From assembly GCA_937925815.1 (NCBI GenBank), contig CALAMQ010000047.1:1-40196 (forward strand): a stretch of DNA of 40,196 bases. The letters run 5' to 3'. Every line of letters starts with the position of its first letter. The stretch's first letter is position 1. Below the pieces are notes generated by a model. That model was not told the DNA's origin, did not search any database, and saw nothing but the letters and a program-made list of their open reading frames with translations. Both the position numbers and the translations under genes were made by a program. Below are positions 15,331-23,704 of the stretch, one piece after another. Origin of the DNA: an uncultured Granulosicoccaceae bacterium (GTDB taxonomy: Bacteria; Pseudomonadota; Gammaproteobacteria; CALCKW01).

Positions 15331-16896
15331 GTGACTGAATTGAACAACGGCGCCGAAACGCTGGTGCGCACTCTCACCGACAGCCGCATCGACATGTGTT
15401 TCACCAACCCCGGCACATCGGAGATGCACCTAGTTGCCGCGCTCGACCGCATTGACGGACCACGCTGCGTGCTCGGGCTGTTTGAAGGTGTGGTCACGGG
15501 CGCGGCGGATGGATACGCCCGCATGGCAGACAAGCCCGCTGCGACCTTACTCCACTGTGGCCCCGGCCTCGCTAACGGTCTGGCCAACATCCACAATGCG
15601 CGCAAAGCCGGCACGCCGATGGTCAATTTAATCGGCGACCACGCCACCTGGCACGTTGAGCACAACGCCCCCTTGACCGCCGATGTGGTCGGCCTGGCAG
15701 CCCCCATGTCAGATTGGGTCAGGCTCACCCCAGACGCCGCGTCACTTGCGCAAGACGCCGCCGAGGCCGTCGCCGCAGCCAACGCCTACAACGGCAAAAT
15801 TGCAAGCTTGGTTGTGCCAGGAAACGCGGCCTGGGATACAGCCTCTGAATCTGCACAAGCCATGCGCTCAACGCCGCCCGTCGCAGTCGACCCCACAGCA
15901 TTGAATGAGGCTGTCAACTGCTTGCGCAACGGCAAGCGCAGCGTGCTCATCGTTGGTGGCAACTGCCTGCGCGAGCAACCGTTGGCCCAGGCCTACACCA
16001 TTGCCACACACTGTGGTGCCAATTTGCTCGCGCCCACGTCTAACGCCCGCACGTCACGCGGACACGGGCGCGCGCCAGTTACACCTGTCCCCTACCCGGT
16101 TCACCAAGCGCTTGAAATGTTGGCAGAGGTCGAGCAAGTTGTGTTGGTGTGCGCAGACGCCCCCGTTGGGTTTTTCGCCTACCCCGACACACCAAGTTCC
16201 ATGCTGCCACCCGGCTGCCATGTCGTCCAACTCGCCAGCCAAGACGGCGATGGACCGGCAGCTCTCGCCGCCTTGGCCGATGCCGTAGGCGCAACCGATC
16301 CGGCCGCAGTTCCCAAGCTGACCGCTCCAATCAAGCCTATTGACGCAAGCCTGACACCTTCTTTGATCAATGCAGTTGTCGCCTACCGGATTCCAGAACA
16401 GGCGGTACTCGTTGATGAAGCGATCACCGGAGGTCGCGACTTACTCGATTTCACAGCCGCGGCGGCACCGCACGAACACTTGCAAATCGTCGGCGGTTCA
16501 ATTGGCATTGGGCCGCCGCTTGCAACCGGCGCAGCGCTCGCCGACGCCGAGCGGCGTGTGATTGCGCTGCAGGCAGATGGCAGCGCAATGTACACGCTGC
16601 AAGCGTTGTGGACACAGGCCCGAGAGCAGCTCAATGTCACCACAATTGTCTATGCCAACCGAGCCTACGGCATCTTGCAGTACGAACTGCGCAACGTCGG
16701 CGCACAATCAGGTGACCAGATCGGAGAGGTCGCACGCAACATGATGGCGCTCGACAACCCGGAACTGAATTTTGTGCAACTCGCAACTGGAATGGGCGTG
16801 CCGGCGTCGAGAGTGCATACGGTTAATGAATTGGACCGTGCGTTGTGCGCTGCGCTTGCAGCGGACGGGCCAGTGTTGATTGAAGCCGTACTCTAG
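15331..16896 (+). CDS. ThDP-dependent enzyme of the acetolactate synthase / benzoylformate decarboxylase class
   Basis: 521 residues with a GTG start 3 bases after the thiolase stop. The three-domain order of the family is visible. The N-terminal pyrimidine domain carries the activating Glu in LGLFEGVVTGAADGYARM (about residues 49-66). A central domain with SVLIVGGNCLRE follows. The C-terminal domain has the ThDP/Mg motif LQADGSAMYTLQALWTQARE ending in VYANRAYG. It is shorter than true acetolactate synthase catalytic subunits (about 550-600), and no regulatory subunit gene follows, so branched-chain amino acid synthesis is unlikely. A 2-keto acid decarboxylase, a carboligase or a 2-hydroxyacyl-CoA lyase-like reaction is more probable given the acyl-CoA neighbours, but the reaction cannot be fixed from sequence alone. 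Confidence 0.88.
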   Translation: MTELNNGAETLVRTLTDSRIDMCFTNPGTSEMHLVAALDRIDGPRCVLGLFEGVVTGAADGYARMADKPAATLLHCGPGLANGLANIHNARKAGTPMVNLIGDHATWHVEHNAPLTADVVGLAAPMSDWVRLTPDAASLAQDAAEAVAAANAYNGKIASLVVPGNAAWDTASESAQAMRSTPPVAVDPTALNEAVNCLRNGKRSVLIVGGNCLREQPLAQAYTIATHCGANLLAPTSNARTSRGHGRAPVTPVPYPVHQALEMLAEVEQVVLVCADAPVGFFAYPDTPSSMLPPGCHVVQLASQDGDGPAALAALADAVGATDPAAVPKLTAPIKPIDASLTPSLINAVVAYRIPEQAVLVDEAITGGRDLLDFTAAAAPHEHLQIVGGSIGIGPPLATGAALADAERRVIALQADGSAMYTLQALWTQAREQLNVTTIVYANRAYGILQYELRNVGAQSGDQIGEVARNMMALDNPELNFVQLATGMGVPASRVHTVNELDRALCAALAADGPVLIEAVL

Positions 16897-16926
16897 GCGG
16901 TCGGCCGGCAGCGCTTTAACGGCCGG

Positions 16927-17559
16927 TCAACTTCCAGGCTGCGCAAGTGTTGCGCGATAAGTCGCCACCGCCTCTTCAGCTAACACCAGCTCGCGGCTGA
17001 ATTTGAGTATGTCTTCTTGGTGGTCGAGGATATCGTCATTGAGCTCGGCGATGTCGTAGTGCGCAGCTAGCCGCTCGGCCTCGCTCAAATCACCAAAGGA
17101 CTGAAGCAACTCAGTGACTTGATCTTGCTTGTCAGCGACCGAGCGCTTGGCCTGGTCGAGGTCGGTGCGCGCACGGTATAAGCGCTCACCAACGTCAAAT
17201 GCCGCAAGAAAGCCCACTTCTGCATCAAGGCCGCACACACCGCCGTAACTGCCACCCGATTCCCCAACGCGCAAGCCATTGGAGGCGGTGCAATAACGGC
17301 TGAGACCGGACGCATAACCCGCACGCCAGAGCGCTTGGTCCGGGCTAATGCCCACTTTTGCGCAGGCCTTGGCATGCCCCGCGAGCCGCGTATGCTCGAC
17401 GTACCCCGCCGCACCGTCTCGCTCGCCGATGGCCGACCAATCGGCCGTTTGGCACTCTTCCTTCGAGAGCGTGCTGCACGCGGCCAGCGACGTACTCAAC
17501 GCGGCAACGGCAACCAGGCGCAACCCGCGACCCCGACCCCATGCTTCGCAAACAGCCAT
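16927..17559 (-). CDS. DUF2799-type lipoprotein
   Basis: 210 residues from ATG 17559; the frame is open to 17628, but the part before 17559 does not look like a signal sequence. The N-terminus is basic then hydrophobic (LRLVAVAALSTSLAAC), with a lipobox LAAC, so the protein is probably lipid-anchored in the envelope. After it comes the DUF2799 pattern: LSKEECQTADWSAIGERDG, HAKACAKVGISPDQALWRAG and YCTASNGLRVGESGGSYGGV. The C-terminal 80 residues are charged and helical (DLDQAKRSVADKQDQVTELL), a likely coiled coil. The family has no known function. It lies convergently against the ThDP enzyme gene and 62 bases after the acyl-CoA ligase gene. Confidence 0.85.
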   Translation of the reverse strand: MAVCEAWGRGRGLRLVAVAALSTSLAACSTLSKEECQTADWSAIGERDGAAGYVEHTRLAGHAKACAKVGISPDQALWRAGYASGLSRYCTASNGLRVGESGGSYGGVCGLDAEVGFLAAFDVGERLYRARTDLDQAKRSVADKQDQVTELLQSFGDLSEAERLAAHYDIAELNDDILDHQEDILKFSRELVLAEEAVATYRATLAQPGS

Positions 17560-17621
17560 TCCAATCACCTCAAACATCTCAGCGCAATCACCACAGCGCC
17601 ACCCAATACTAACCCAATTCT

Positions 17622-19163
17622 CTAGCAATCCGATTCCAACTTCGCCGCGAAGTGCTTCAGCAAAGTGTGCTTGAGAACTTTTCCGGTCGCGGCTGTTGGG
17701 AACTCCGGCACCGCATACACGCGCTGTGGCACTTTGTAAGCGACCAGCCGCTCTCTAGCCCAGGCTTGCAATGTCGCGCCATCGAGAGAGCCGTCGGTCA
17801 AAACGAAGGCCACGATTTCTTCATCGCCCTGCACAGCGCGCCCGACCACGGCAGCTTGATGCACCGCCGGGTGGCGAGTGAGCATGGCCTCAATCTCCGG
17901 TGGGTAGACGTTAAAACCCGAGCGGATAATGAGCTCTTTGAGGCGGCCAACAATAAACACTGCCCCGTCTTCTGCCACCCACCCCAAGTCACCGGTTCGA
18001 AGCCAGCCATCGTCGGTCAGTGCTGCGCGCGTGCCCTCGGGATTGCGGTAGTAGCCACGCATGATCTGATCACCGCGAAGCCAAATCTCGCCGATGCCGT
18101 CAGAGTCTGGCGACACGATTCGAAGCGACATGCCCGTTACAGGCCAGCCGACCGCGTTGTCAGCGCGGGGCTTGTCCAACCGACTCGACGCCACCGTGGG
18201 TGCGGCCTCGGTGATGCCATATCCGTTTCCAAGCGGTATACCAAACCGACTTTCAACACGCCGTTTGAGATCGGGATCGAGCGGCGCTCCACCGCACGAT
18301 ATGCGCCGTATAGCGGGCGCCACCAGCGGCTGGGATTGCTCATCTAGGTACGCGAGCAGCGCCGCCATCATTTGCGGTACAGCCGGGAAGACACTCACGC
18401 CGTCCGCGAGCACCTGTGTCACCGCCACAGGCGAGAAGCGCGGGAGAAGTACCACTGTCCCACCGGCAAAAAGTGACGGTAAGAGCACCGAGGCAAAACC
18501 GAAAATGTGTGTCATCGGCAGCGTACAAAGCACACGGTCTCGGGCCGTCGCCTGCCACACCTCGGTCACAGCACGGGTGTTGGCAATCACGTTCCGGTGG
18601 CTCAGCATCACACCTTTGGGCGCGCTGGTGGTGCCGGTGGTGTACATCAACGCCGCGATCTGAGCGTCGCCCGAGACAGTGGGCTCCGGGGTCACTTCCA
18701 ACACATCACTGACAAAAAGCGGCCCCAACGGCATTTCGCACAACAGTGTCGCACCCAGTCGCTCGGCGTGTTCAGCGGCCGGTTGGGACACGTGGCACGT
18801 GAACACCAGGCATCGGGCCCCGGCGTGTGCCACGGTGCTGTCGACTTCGAGTGCACTTTGACGCGCGTTGACGGGCACCGCCCAGGCATCAAGACGCGAC
18901 AAGGCGAAGAGCACAGCCACAAACACCGCGCAGTTCTCAGCCAAAAGCACAACGCGGTCACCCGCGCGCACACCGTGTGCATGCAGTGCAATTGCCAGGC
19001 GCTCTGCGGTGGCGTTCAGTACACCATAACTGACCGTAGCTGTATTGTGATCAACCAGTGCAACAGAATCTGGAGGGTGCGAACTGATGAGTTCGTGTAC
19101 GCGCTGAATTCGCTCACCGCCTGTGCCTGATGCGCCTGCCTCACAACCCGTGCGCACTGTCAT
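17622..19163 (-). CDS. AMP-forming acyl-CoA ligase (class I adenylate-forming enzyme)
   Basis: 513 residues. Adenylation motifs in order: ALMYTTGTTSAPKGVMLSHRN (about 172-192, phosphate-binding loop), the mid-domain GNGYGITEAAPTVAS, GEIWLRGDQIMRGYYRNPEGT, DDGWLRTGDLGW with the ribose-binding Asp, GRLKELIIRSGFNVYPPEIE (hinge) and the catalytic Lys in PTAATGKVLKHTL near the end. It activates a carboxylic acid to the acyl-adenylate and then to the CoA thioester, the entry step for the beta-oxidation genes upstream. The substrate cannot be read from the sequence; medium-chain, dicarboxylic or aromatic acids are possible. The ATG overlaps the Dabb gene stop in ATGA. Confidence 0.93.
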   Translation of the reverse strand: MTVRTGCEAGASGTGGERIQRVHELISSHPPDSVALVDHNTATVSYGVLNATAERLAIALHAHGVRAGDRVVLLAENCAVFVAVLFALSRLDAWAVPVNARQSALEVDSTVAHAGARCLVFTCHVSQPAAEHAERLGATLLCEMPLGPLFVSDVLEVTPEPTVSGDAQIAALMYTTGTTSAPKGVMLSHRNVIANTRAVTEVWQATARDRVLCTLPMTHIFGFASVLLPSLFAGGTVVLLPRFSPVAVTQVLADGVSVFPAVPQMMAALLAYLDEQSQPLVAPAIRRISCGGAPLDPDLKRRVESRFGIPLGNGYGITEAAPTVASSRLDKPRADNAVGWPVTGMSLRIVSPDSDGIGEIWLRGDQIMRGYYRNPEGTRAALTDDGWLRTGDLGWVAEDGAVFIVGRLKELIIRSGFNVYPPEIEAMLTRHPAVHQAAVVGRAVQGDEEIVAFVLTDGSLDGATLQAWARERLVAYKVPQRVYAVPEFPTAATGKVLKHTLLKHFAAKLESDC

Positions 19164-19456
19164 GCGGGACGGTAGTCGATCACAATGATGTCGGCGACAA
19201 GGGGCACAAAGACCGCTTTAAGGTTTTCGTGTCCCGGGTGCGGCAGGTACGCATCGCGCGCGGCTGAGTCCACAAAAGTCATCAGAATCGCATGCGTGAA
19301 TCCCTTCTCAAGACCCTCCGGACTCTCGTTGGCACCGCACTCCACACTGACGATCCCGGGGATGTCGGCAGGCAAACGCCGAAAGTGCGCAAACAACGCG
19401 TCGAGTTGCTCGGCTGTGACTTCGGGTTTAAAGCGGACTAACAACAGGTGGCGCAT
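19160..19456 (-). CDS. Dabb (stress-responsive alpha/beta barrel) domain protein
   Basis: 98 residues from ATG 19456. The frame continues upstream to 19651, but only from MRHLLLVRFKPEV does it match the family, and this start gives the standard single-domain length. Features of the dimeric alpha/beta barrel: RHLLLVRFKPEVTAEQLDAL, VECGANESPEGLEKGFTHAI (the SPEGLEKGFTH motif is diagnostic) and YLPHPGHENLKAVF with the HP.H pair, ending VIDY. Such proteins are small barrels, sometimes cyclases or binding proteins (olivetolic acid cyclase is a plant member), but most bacterial ones have unknown roles. It is co-transcribed with the acyl-CoA ligase by a 4-base overlap. Confidence 0.88.
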   Translation of the reverse strand: MRHLLLVRFKPEVTAEQLDALFAHFRRLPADIPGIVSVECGANESPEGLEKGFTHAILMTFVDSAARDAYLPHPGHENLKAVFVPLVADIIVIDYRPA

Positions 19457-19958
19457 GCCGTCATGTCTCGTGAGGGTGGGATCGGGTGCCGCCCAAGATC
19501 GGCGTGCAGCGCAGTCGCAGGGCGCACAGGGGCGACTCGCGACGTGCCTCGGTATACCGAAGATAGTACGGCCACTGGCTACAGCCAGGCATCGTTTCGG
19601 GCGGGCATGTGCTCCCCGGCACGCCCGCGCACTGCCCCACCGTCGCGACACCCTGCGTCAGACCTAACTGACACGCGCCACAGACGATGCTGGAACGGTA
19701 AGTCTCGGGTGCGCAGAGCCAGTTGAAGAACCGACCAATCCCGTCGATTCACCACGCCAAAGTACCGAGAGTCTGCTGCGTTTTTTACAACGCTGAACAC
19801 ACTGCAAATTTGGTATGGGTTGAGCAGGGCAACCAAAGGCATGATCGATCGCACACTCAGGTTTTCAGCGCGAAGGTCGACACCGTTAGTACACCAAGCC
19901 TGGCGCGTGGGTGTGACTCAAGTGACCACACAGTTTGTCGAAAGAACAGGTATTAGAC
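19457..19958. other. Divergent intergenic region with a 12-bp palindrome
   Basis: About 500 bases between the Dabb gene (-) and the chemoreceptor gene (+). A perfect palindrome TCGGTATACCGA lies at 19549-19560, about 95 bases before the Dabb start, and may be an operator. The rest carries no gene I can support. The chemoreceptor has an ACAGG Shine-Dalgarno just before its ATG; I see no convincing sigma28 or sigma70 promoter. Confidence 0.4.
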
Positions 19959-21884
19959 ATGGAACGTCTTGCGAACCTCTCCCTAGCCAAATCTCTGGCT
20001 ATCCTACTGGCCTTGCCATTGTTGGCGGTCTTCTACTTTGTTGCCGTTGAGGTCAACAAAGATCTTGCCGCGATTGAGACCTCGGATCAGTACACTACGA
20101 TCCCGGAATATTTCATCGCCTACGCTGACGTCATTCACGAGCTTCAAAAAGAACGCGGCAAGTCGGTCGGACTGATCAGCTCCGACTACACATTGTTTGG
20201 CAGCGAATTAACCGTACAGCGAAGCAAAACTGACAAATCAATCAAATCACTGCAAGCGCTGCACGCTGATTTGGCCGACAGCACTTCACCTGTCGTGGCG
20301 AAAGGCGCGGACCACGTGTTGGAGATACTCGACGGAATCAGTGTCACCCGCCGCGGCATCGACGCCAGAACGTATAGCCAAGACCGCGTGGTCAGTGGGT
20401 ATTCTTCTGTCATCAACGGCATCCTGCACGACATCGGCGCGGTCACCAAAACAGTCGAATCGGGCAAAATAGCCGCGGACATTGTGGCATTTTTGGACGT
20501 GCTCAAGACCGAGGAGGCGGCGGGTCAAGAGCGGGCCGCACTGACGCGAATCTACTTGGCAAAAGCCGTGAGCCACTCTGATCTGAAAACAATTGTCAGC
20601 TTGGCGGCGAAACAAGATTCCAACAACGATCATTTCATCGCAACCGCACCCGACGGCATCCGCGAACTGTTCGAGGGTGCCATCGCATCCGAAGGATTCC
20701 AGAACGCGCTGAGCATGCGACAACGTGTGCTGAATGTTGCAGCCGGACAGCTTGGTTCAAACACACTCAACATAGACCCGGTTTCAGTGTTTGACGCGCA
20801 GACGCGGAAAATCGACGAACTCAAAAAGGTCGAAGACCGCATCGGTGAAGACCTGCGGAAAATCGCACTAAAGCAACACGAGCACGCTGTCGCATTGTTG
20901 TGGCTGGCTGTCATTGAATGCATCGCGGTTGTCTTTGTCACGCTGGCACTGGCCTTCGCAATTGTGCGATCTATCCTGAAGCGCATCGACACCGCAAGGC
21001 ATGTGGCTGAACGCTTGGGCCAGGGTGATCTGACCGGTCGCTCAAACATCACCAGCACAGACGAAATCAGTCAGTTGATCGGGTCATTGGACACCGCAAA
21101 GCAACGCTTGGTCCGGGTTCTTGGTGACATTAATGAGACAGCCAGCGAGCTGAACAACGGCACCACCGAAATCGCGCAAGGCAATATGAGCCTCAGCGAC
21201 CGAACGCAGACGCAAGCTGCAAGCCTTGACTCCATCAACCTGAAAGTCGGTGAACTCTCCAAGGCTGTCAAGAGCTCAGCGGAGCGCCAGGCCCACGGTG
21301 ATCGACTGTCAGAACAGGCGATGAGCCTCTCGAACACCTGCGGTGAAATGGTCGAGACCCTGTTCCACTCGATGCAAGAAATCAAAGGTGCGAGCAACGG
21401 TGTGAAAACCATCACCAGCGTCATCAACGACATCGCCTTTCAAACGAACCTGCTGTCATTGAACGCGGCAGTTGAGGCCGCTCGTGCAGGCGAGATGGGT
21501 AAAGGCTTTGCGGTCGTGGCGGCCGAAGTGCGCCAGCTCTCTCAGCGAAGCAGCACAGCGGCGAGCGAGATCGGAGACCTCATTGACGAGAGTGTCAAAA
21601 AAATCAGCACCGGTGGCGAGCTCGCCGACAGCGTTCGCTCGTCTCTGGTGGAAGTGCAAAGCGCGGTGACATCGGTCACTGAGGTCATGCGTGAGCTGTC
21701 AGACTACAGCCACTCACAGGCCAACGACATCGACGGCATCTACGCGATGGTCCAGGAAATTGACGACATGACCCAGCACAACACCGCCATGGTCGAGGAA
21801 GTCGCCGCGGCCAGTCAGCGCCTGAGCCACAACTCCGCGACACTGAAAACGTCAGTGGGCTACTTTGAGATTGACAAAAAGTGA
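19959..21884 (+). CDS. Methyl-accepting chemotaxis protein with NIT sensor domain
   Basis: 641 residues from ATG 19959 (a TTG eight codons earlier is in frame but has no ribosome site). A first membrane segment (about 9-31, [20 protein letters not shown]) is followed by a periplasmic helical domain to about residue 300 with [15 protein letters not shown], the signature of the NIT (nitrate- and nitrite-sensing) domain. A second membrane segment ([20 protein letters not shown]), a HAMP domain (ending [17 protein letters not shown]) and the signalling coiled coil come next. The hairpin tip is [20 protein letters not shown] and its continuation. It passes ligand state to CheA/CheW. The C-terminus (GYFEIDKK) has no CheR-binding pentapeptide. 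No che genes are nearby, so it is an orphan receptor. Confidence 0.93.
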   Translation: MERLANLSLAKSLAILLALPLLAVFYFVAVEVNKDLAAIETSDQYTTIPEYFIAYADVIHELQKERGKSVGLISSDYTLFGSELTVQRSKTDKSIKSLQALHADLADSTSPVVAKGADHVLEILDGISVTRRGIDARTYSQDRVVSGYSSVINGILHDIGAVTKTVESGKIAADIVAFLDVLKTEEAAGQERAALTRIYLAKAVSHSDLKTIVSLAAKQDSNNDHFIATAPDGIRELFEGAIASEGFQNALSMRQRVLNVAAGQLGSNTLNIDPVSVFDAQTRKIDELKKVEDRIGEDLRKIALKQHEHAVALLWLAVIECIAVVFVTLALAFAIVRSILKRIDTARHVAERLGQGDLTGRSNITSTDEISQLIGSLDTAKQRLVRVLGDINETASELNNGTTEIAQGNMSLSDRTQTQAASLDSINLKVGELSKAVKSSAERQAHGDRLSEQAMSLSNTCGEMVETLFHSMQEIKGASNGVKTITSVINDIAFQTNLLSLNAAVEAARAGEMGKGFAVVAAEVRQLSQRSSTAASEIGDLIDESVKKISTGGELADSVRSSLVEVQSAVTSVTEVMRELSDYSHSQANDIDGIYAMVQEIDDMTQHNTAMVEEVAAASQRLSHNSATLKTSVGYFEIDKK

Positions 21885-21892
21885 CCACCTGA

Positions 21893-21922
21893 GTGGCGCC
21901 CGCTCACAACAGCGGGTGCCAC
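21893..21922 (+). terminator. Hairpin after the chemoreceptor gene
   Basis: A 12-bp stem GTGGCGCCCGCT/AGCGGGTGCCAC with one G-U pair and a 6-base loop starts 8 bases after the stop codon. No U-run follows, so it is a non-canonical terminator or a 3'-end protecting hairpin. Confidence 0.4.
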
Positions 21923-22018
21923 CGAGTATCAAATCGCACTGGACGTCATTTTCGCCCCGCATTTGACCGCAACGTCTCGCGGCCGAATCACACAATCCCT
22001 CATGGTGGGTGCGGGCAC

Positions 22019-22043
22019 AAAAAAACGCGCCGGGGCGCGTTTT
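22019..22043 (-). terminator. Rho-independent terminator after tRNA-Lys
   Basis: On the minus strand the stem CGCGC/GCGCG with a 4-base loop, extended by A-T pairs on both sides, is followed by a run of seven T. It begins 3 bases after the CCA end of the tRNA and terminates the tRNA and probably the whole Tol-Pal transcript. Confidence 0.8.
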
Positions 22044-22046
22044 AAA

Positions 22047-22122
22047 TGGTGGGCCGTGAAGGATTCGAACCTTCGACCAATTGATTAAAAGTCAACTGCT
22101 CTACCAACTGAGCTAACGGCCC
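22047..22122 (-). tRNA. tRNA-Lys (UUU)
   Basis: 76 bases with the CCA end encoded. The acceptor stem GGGCCGT pairs with ACGGCCC; the D-arm AGCTCAGTTGGTAGAGC, the anticodon loop CTTTTAA (anticodon TTT) and the T-arm GGTTCGAATCC are all standard and match gammaproteobacterial tRNA-Lys closely. Its place after the last Tol-Pal gene is a known conserved linkage in Gammaproteobacteria. Confidence 0.97.
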
Positions 22123-22187
22123 AACGAAGCCACGCAGTATAGCGTTCTATTGCCGCCGCGCCAAGCCTCTTGCTGGCAACTGCTCCA

Positions 22188-23045
22188 CTACTGAACAATT
22201 TCCTCGAGTCGCCGCTGCGCCAAGAGGGCCGCGGTGGTGCTCGGGTGTCGGCCAACAACGCCCTCCAGGGTGGCTCTAGCGGCGTCAATGTCACCCATCT
22301 CAAACTCTATAAAGCCCACTCGTAGGCGCGCATCTGGCGCTTTTTTGTCTGTGGGATAGAGCAGCAACATTTCTTCGAAATAGCCGCGCGCGGCATCAAA
22401 GCGGCTCTGCGCATACTGTGCTTCCCCAAGCCAATACAGCGAGGACGGCACATAATCGCCGTCTGGAAACTGGCTGAGCAGTTTCTCAAAGCCCGCCGTC
22501 GCGGCGGTGTAGCGGCTGTTGACGAGATCGAGATAAGCTGCGTCAAACAACCCTTTCTCGGCTACATTCTCCGGCGCTGAGTTGTCGATCAGGGCGCTGG
22601 CACCGGGCTGAACCGCTGTGACCGCGACCGCAACGGTGGTGTCAGGCTGATTGATCTCCGCCGCGTTGTCACGCGGTGTTGCCGCCGCGGCTAGCGCGCT
22701 GCTGCCGCTGACGATATTGCGAGTCTGACTCGCCGCTGCCGAGGCGCGGTTTTCTATGTCTTGCAGACGGCGGTCTGTGTCGATGTAGAGATCGCGGTTA
22801 CGCCGCTCCATGTTCGCAAGCTCGTTGCGCTGTAGCTCGATTTCGCCACGTAACTCTCGCATTTCCCGCTGTACGGCTTCAATGCGTTGCAGCAGATCAA
22901 TCAGAACGCGATTGTCGAGAATGCGCTCCAAGCGCTGAACCCGTTGCTCAATAGGCGTCTCGGCCAACAAAGCCGTGGGCACCAAGGGCAGACAACACAT
23001 TACTGCCACACACAAGGTGTGGTGCCGAGGCTTTGATTGAGTCAT
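22188..23045 (-). CDS. cpoB: Cell division coordinator CpoB (YbgF), Tol-Pal associated TPR protein
   Basis: 285 residues. An N-terminal signal peptide (LCVAVMCCLPLVPTALLAET, cleavage probably after LLA) sends it to the periplasm. Residues about 30-105 form a coiled coil (RVQRLERILDN, REMRELRGEIELQRNELAN), the TolA-binding trimerisation segment. A low-complexity Ala/Val/Thr linker follows, then three TPR-like repeats from about residue 165 (LFDAAYLDLVNSRYTAATAG, PSSLYWLGEAQYAQSRFDAA, APDARLRVGFIEFEMGDIDA). The protein links outer-membrane constriction by Tol-Pal to peptidoglycan synthesis by PBP1B. It is the last protein gene of the tol operon, 22 bases after pal and followed by tRNA-Lys. Confidence 0.94.
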   Translation of the reverse strand: MTQSKPRHHTLCVAVMCCLPLVPTALLAETPIEQRVQRLERILDNRVLIDLLQRIEAVQREMRELRGEIELQRNELANMERRNRDLYIDTDRRLQDIENRASAAASQTRNIVSGSSALAAAATPRDNAAEINQPDTTVAVAVTAVQPGASALIDNSAPENVAEKGLFDAAYLDLVNSRYTAATAGFEKLLSQFPDGDYVPSSLYWLGEAQYAQSRFDAARGYFEEMLLLYPTDKKAPDARLRVGFIEFEMGDIDAARATLEGVVGRHPSTTAALLAQRRLEEIVQ

Positions 23046-23067
23046 GTCTCACAATCCCTTTGTGGGG

Positions 23068-23661
23068 TTATTCGTAGATGAGCTCCACACGGCGGTTCTG
23101 CGTCCAAGCCGACTCGGTTTGGCCTAGAACTGCGGGTTGCTCTTCGCCGTAGCTAAGGGTGATCACCTGATTGTAGGCCGCGCCCTGCAACATGATCAGA
23201 CGTTTGATGGCCTGCGCACGGCGCTCACCCAGCGCAATATTGTACTCGCGCGTGCCACGTTCGTCTGCATGGCCCTCCAGGCGGACAGTGGTATCAGGGT
23301 ATGTTGCGAGATAGCGACCGTGCTCGCTGATCGCGTCAATGTACTCAGAATCAATGGTGTCCTGGTTGAAGTCGAAGTAAAAAATACGCTGCGCGAGCGT
23401 GCTCGCCGGGTCGTAAATCGCTTCACGCGGGATGAAACCATCGTCCACAACTGCGCCGCCGTCGACGAGTTCACCGTCCAATGTGCCATTTTCAGCACCG
23501 GCGAGGTTCGCAGCTTCCGCCTCTGCCGCGGCGGCCGCGTCTTGAGCAGACTGAGCCGCCGCTTCTGATGCGGACGGAATGTCTTCTTCCAGTGCACCGC
23601 GCGACGAGCAGCCCGCGAGCAACAGCGCCAAAACGGCGGCGGGGATTAGAATTTTGGTCAT
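23068..23661 (-). CDS. pal: Peptidoglycan-associated lipoprotein Pal
   Basis: 197 residues from ATG 23661, chosen because GGAGAGTACCTC precedes it and the first residues form a lipoprotein signal with lipobox LLAGC (Cys about residue 17); an upstream in-frame start would ruin the signal. A flexible Ala/Glu-rich linker, unusually rich in AAAAEAEA, leads to the OmpA-like domain (about 90-197): FYFDFNQDTIDSEY, VRLEGHADERGTREYNIALG, RRAQAIKRLIMLQG and ISYGEE-like LSYGEEQPAVLG. The HADERG...YN and RR motifs bind meso-diaminopimelate of peptidoglycan. Pal anchors the outer membrane to the wall and partners with TolB from the gene before it. Confidence 0.95.
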   Translation of the reverse strand: MTKILIPAAVLALLLAGCSSRGALEEDIPSASEAAAQSAQDAAAAAEAEAANLAGAENGTLDGELVDGGAVVDDGFIPREAIYDPASTLAQRIFYFDFNQDTIDSEYIDAISEHGRYLATYPDTTVRLEGHADERGTREYNIALGERRAQAIKRLIMLQGAAYNQVITLSYGEEQPAVLGQTESAWTQNRRVELIYE

Positions 23662-23704
23662 GAGGTACTCTCCTTGAGCGTTGTTTTTCACGCCGAGACG
23701 GGCA

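Noticed and set aside
15331-16896. Assignment as ilvB (branched-chain amino acid synthesis)
   Set aside because: No ilvN/ilvC neighbour, shorter than typical IlvB and placed in an acyl-CoA operon.
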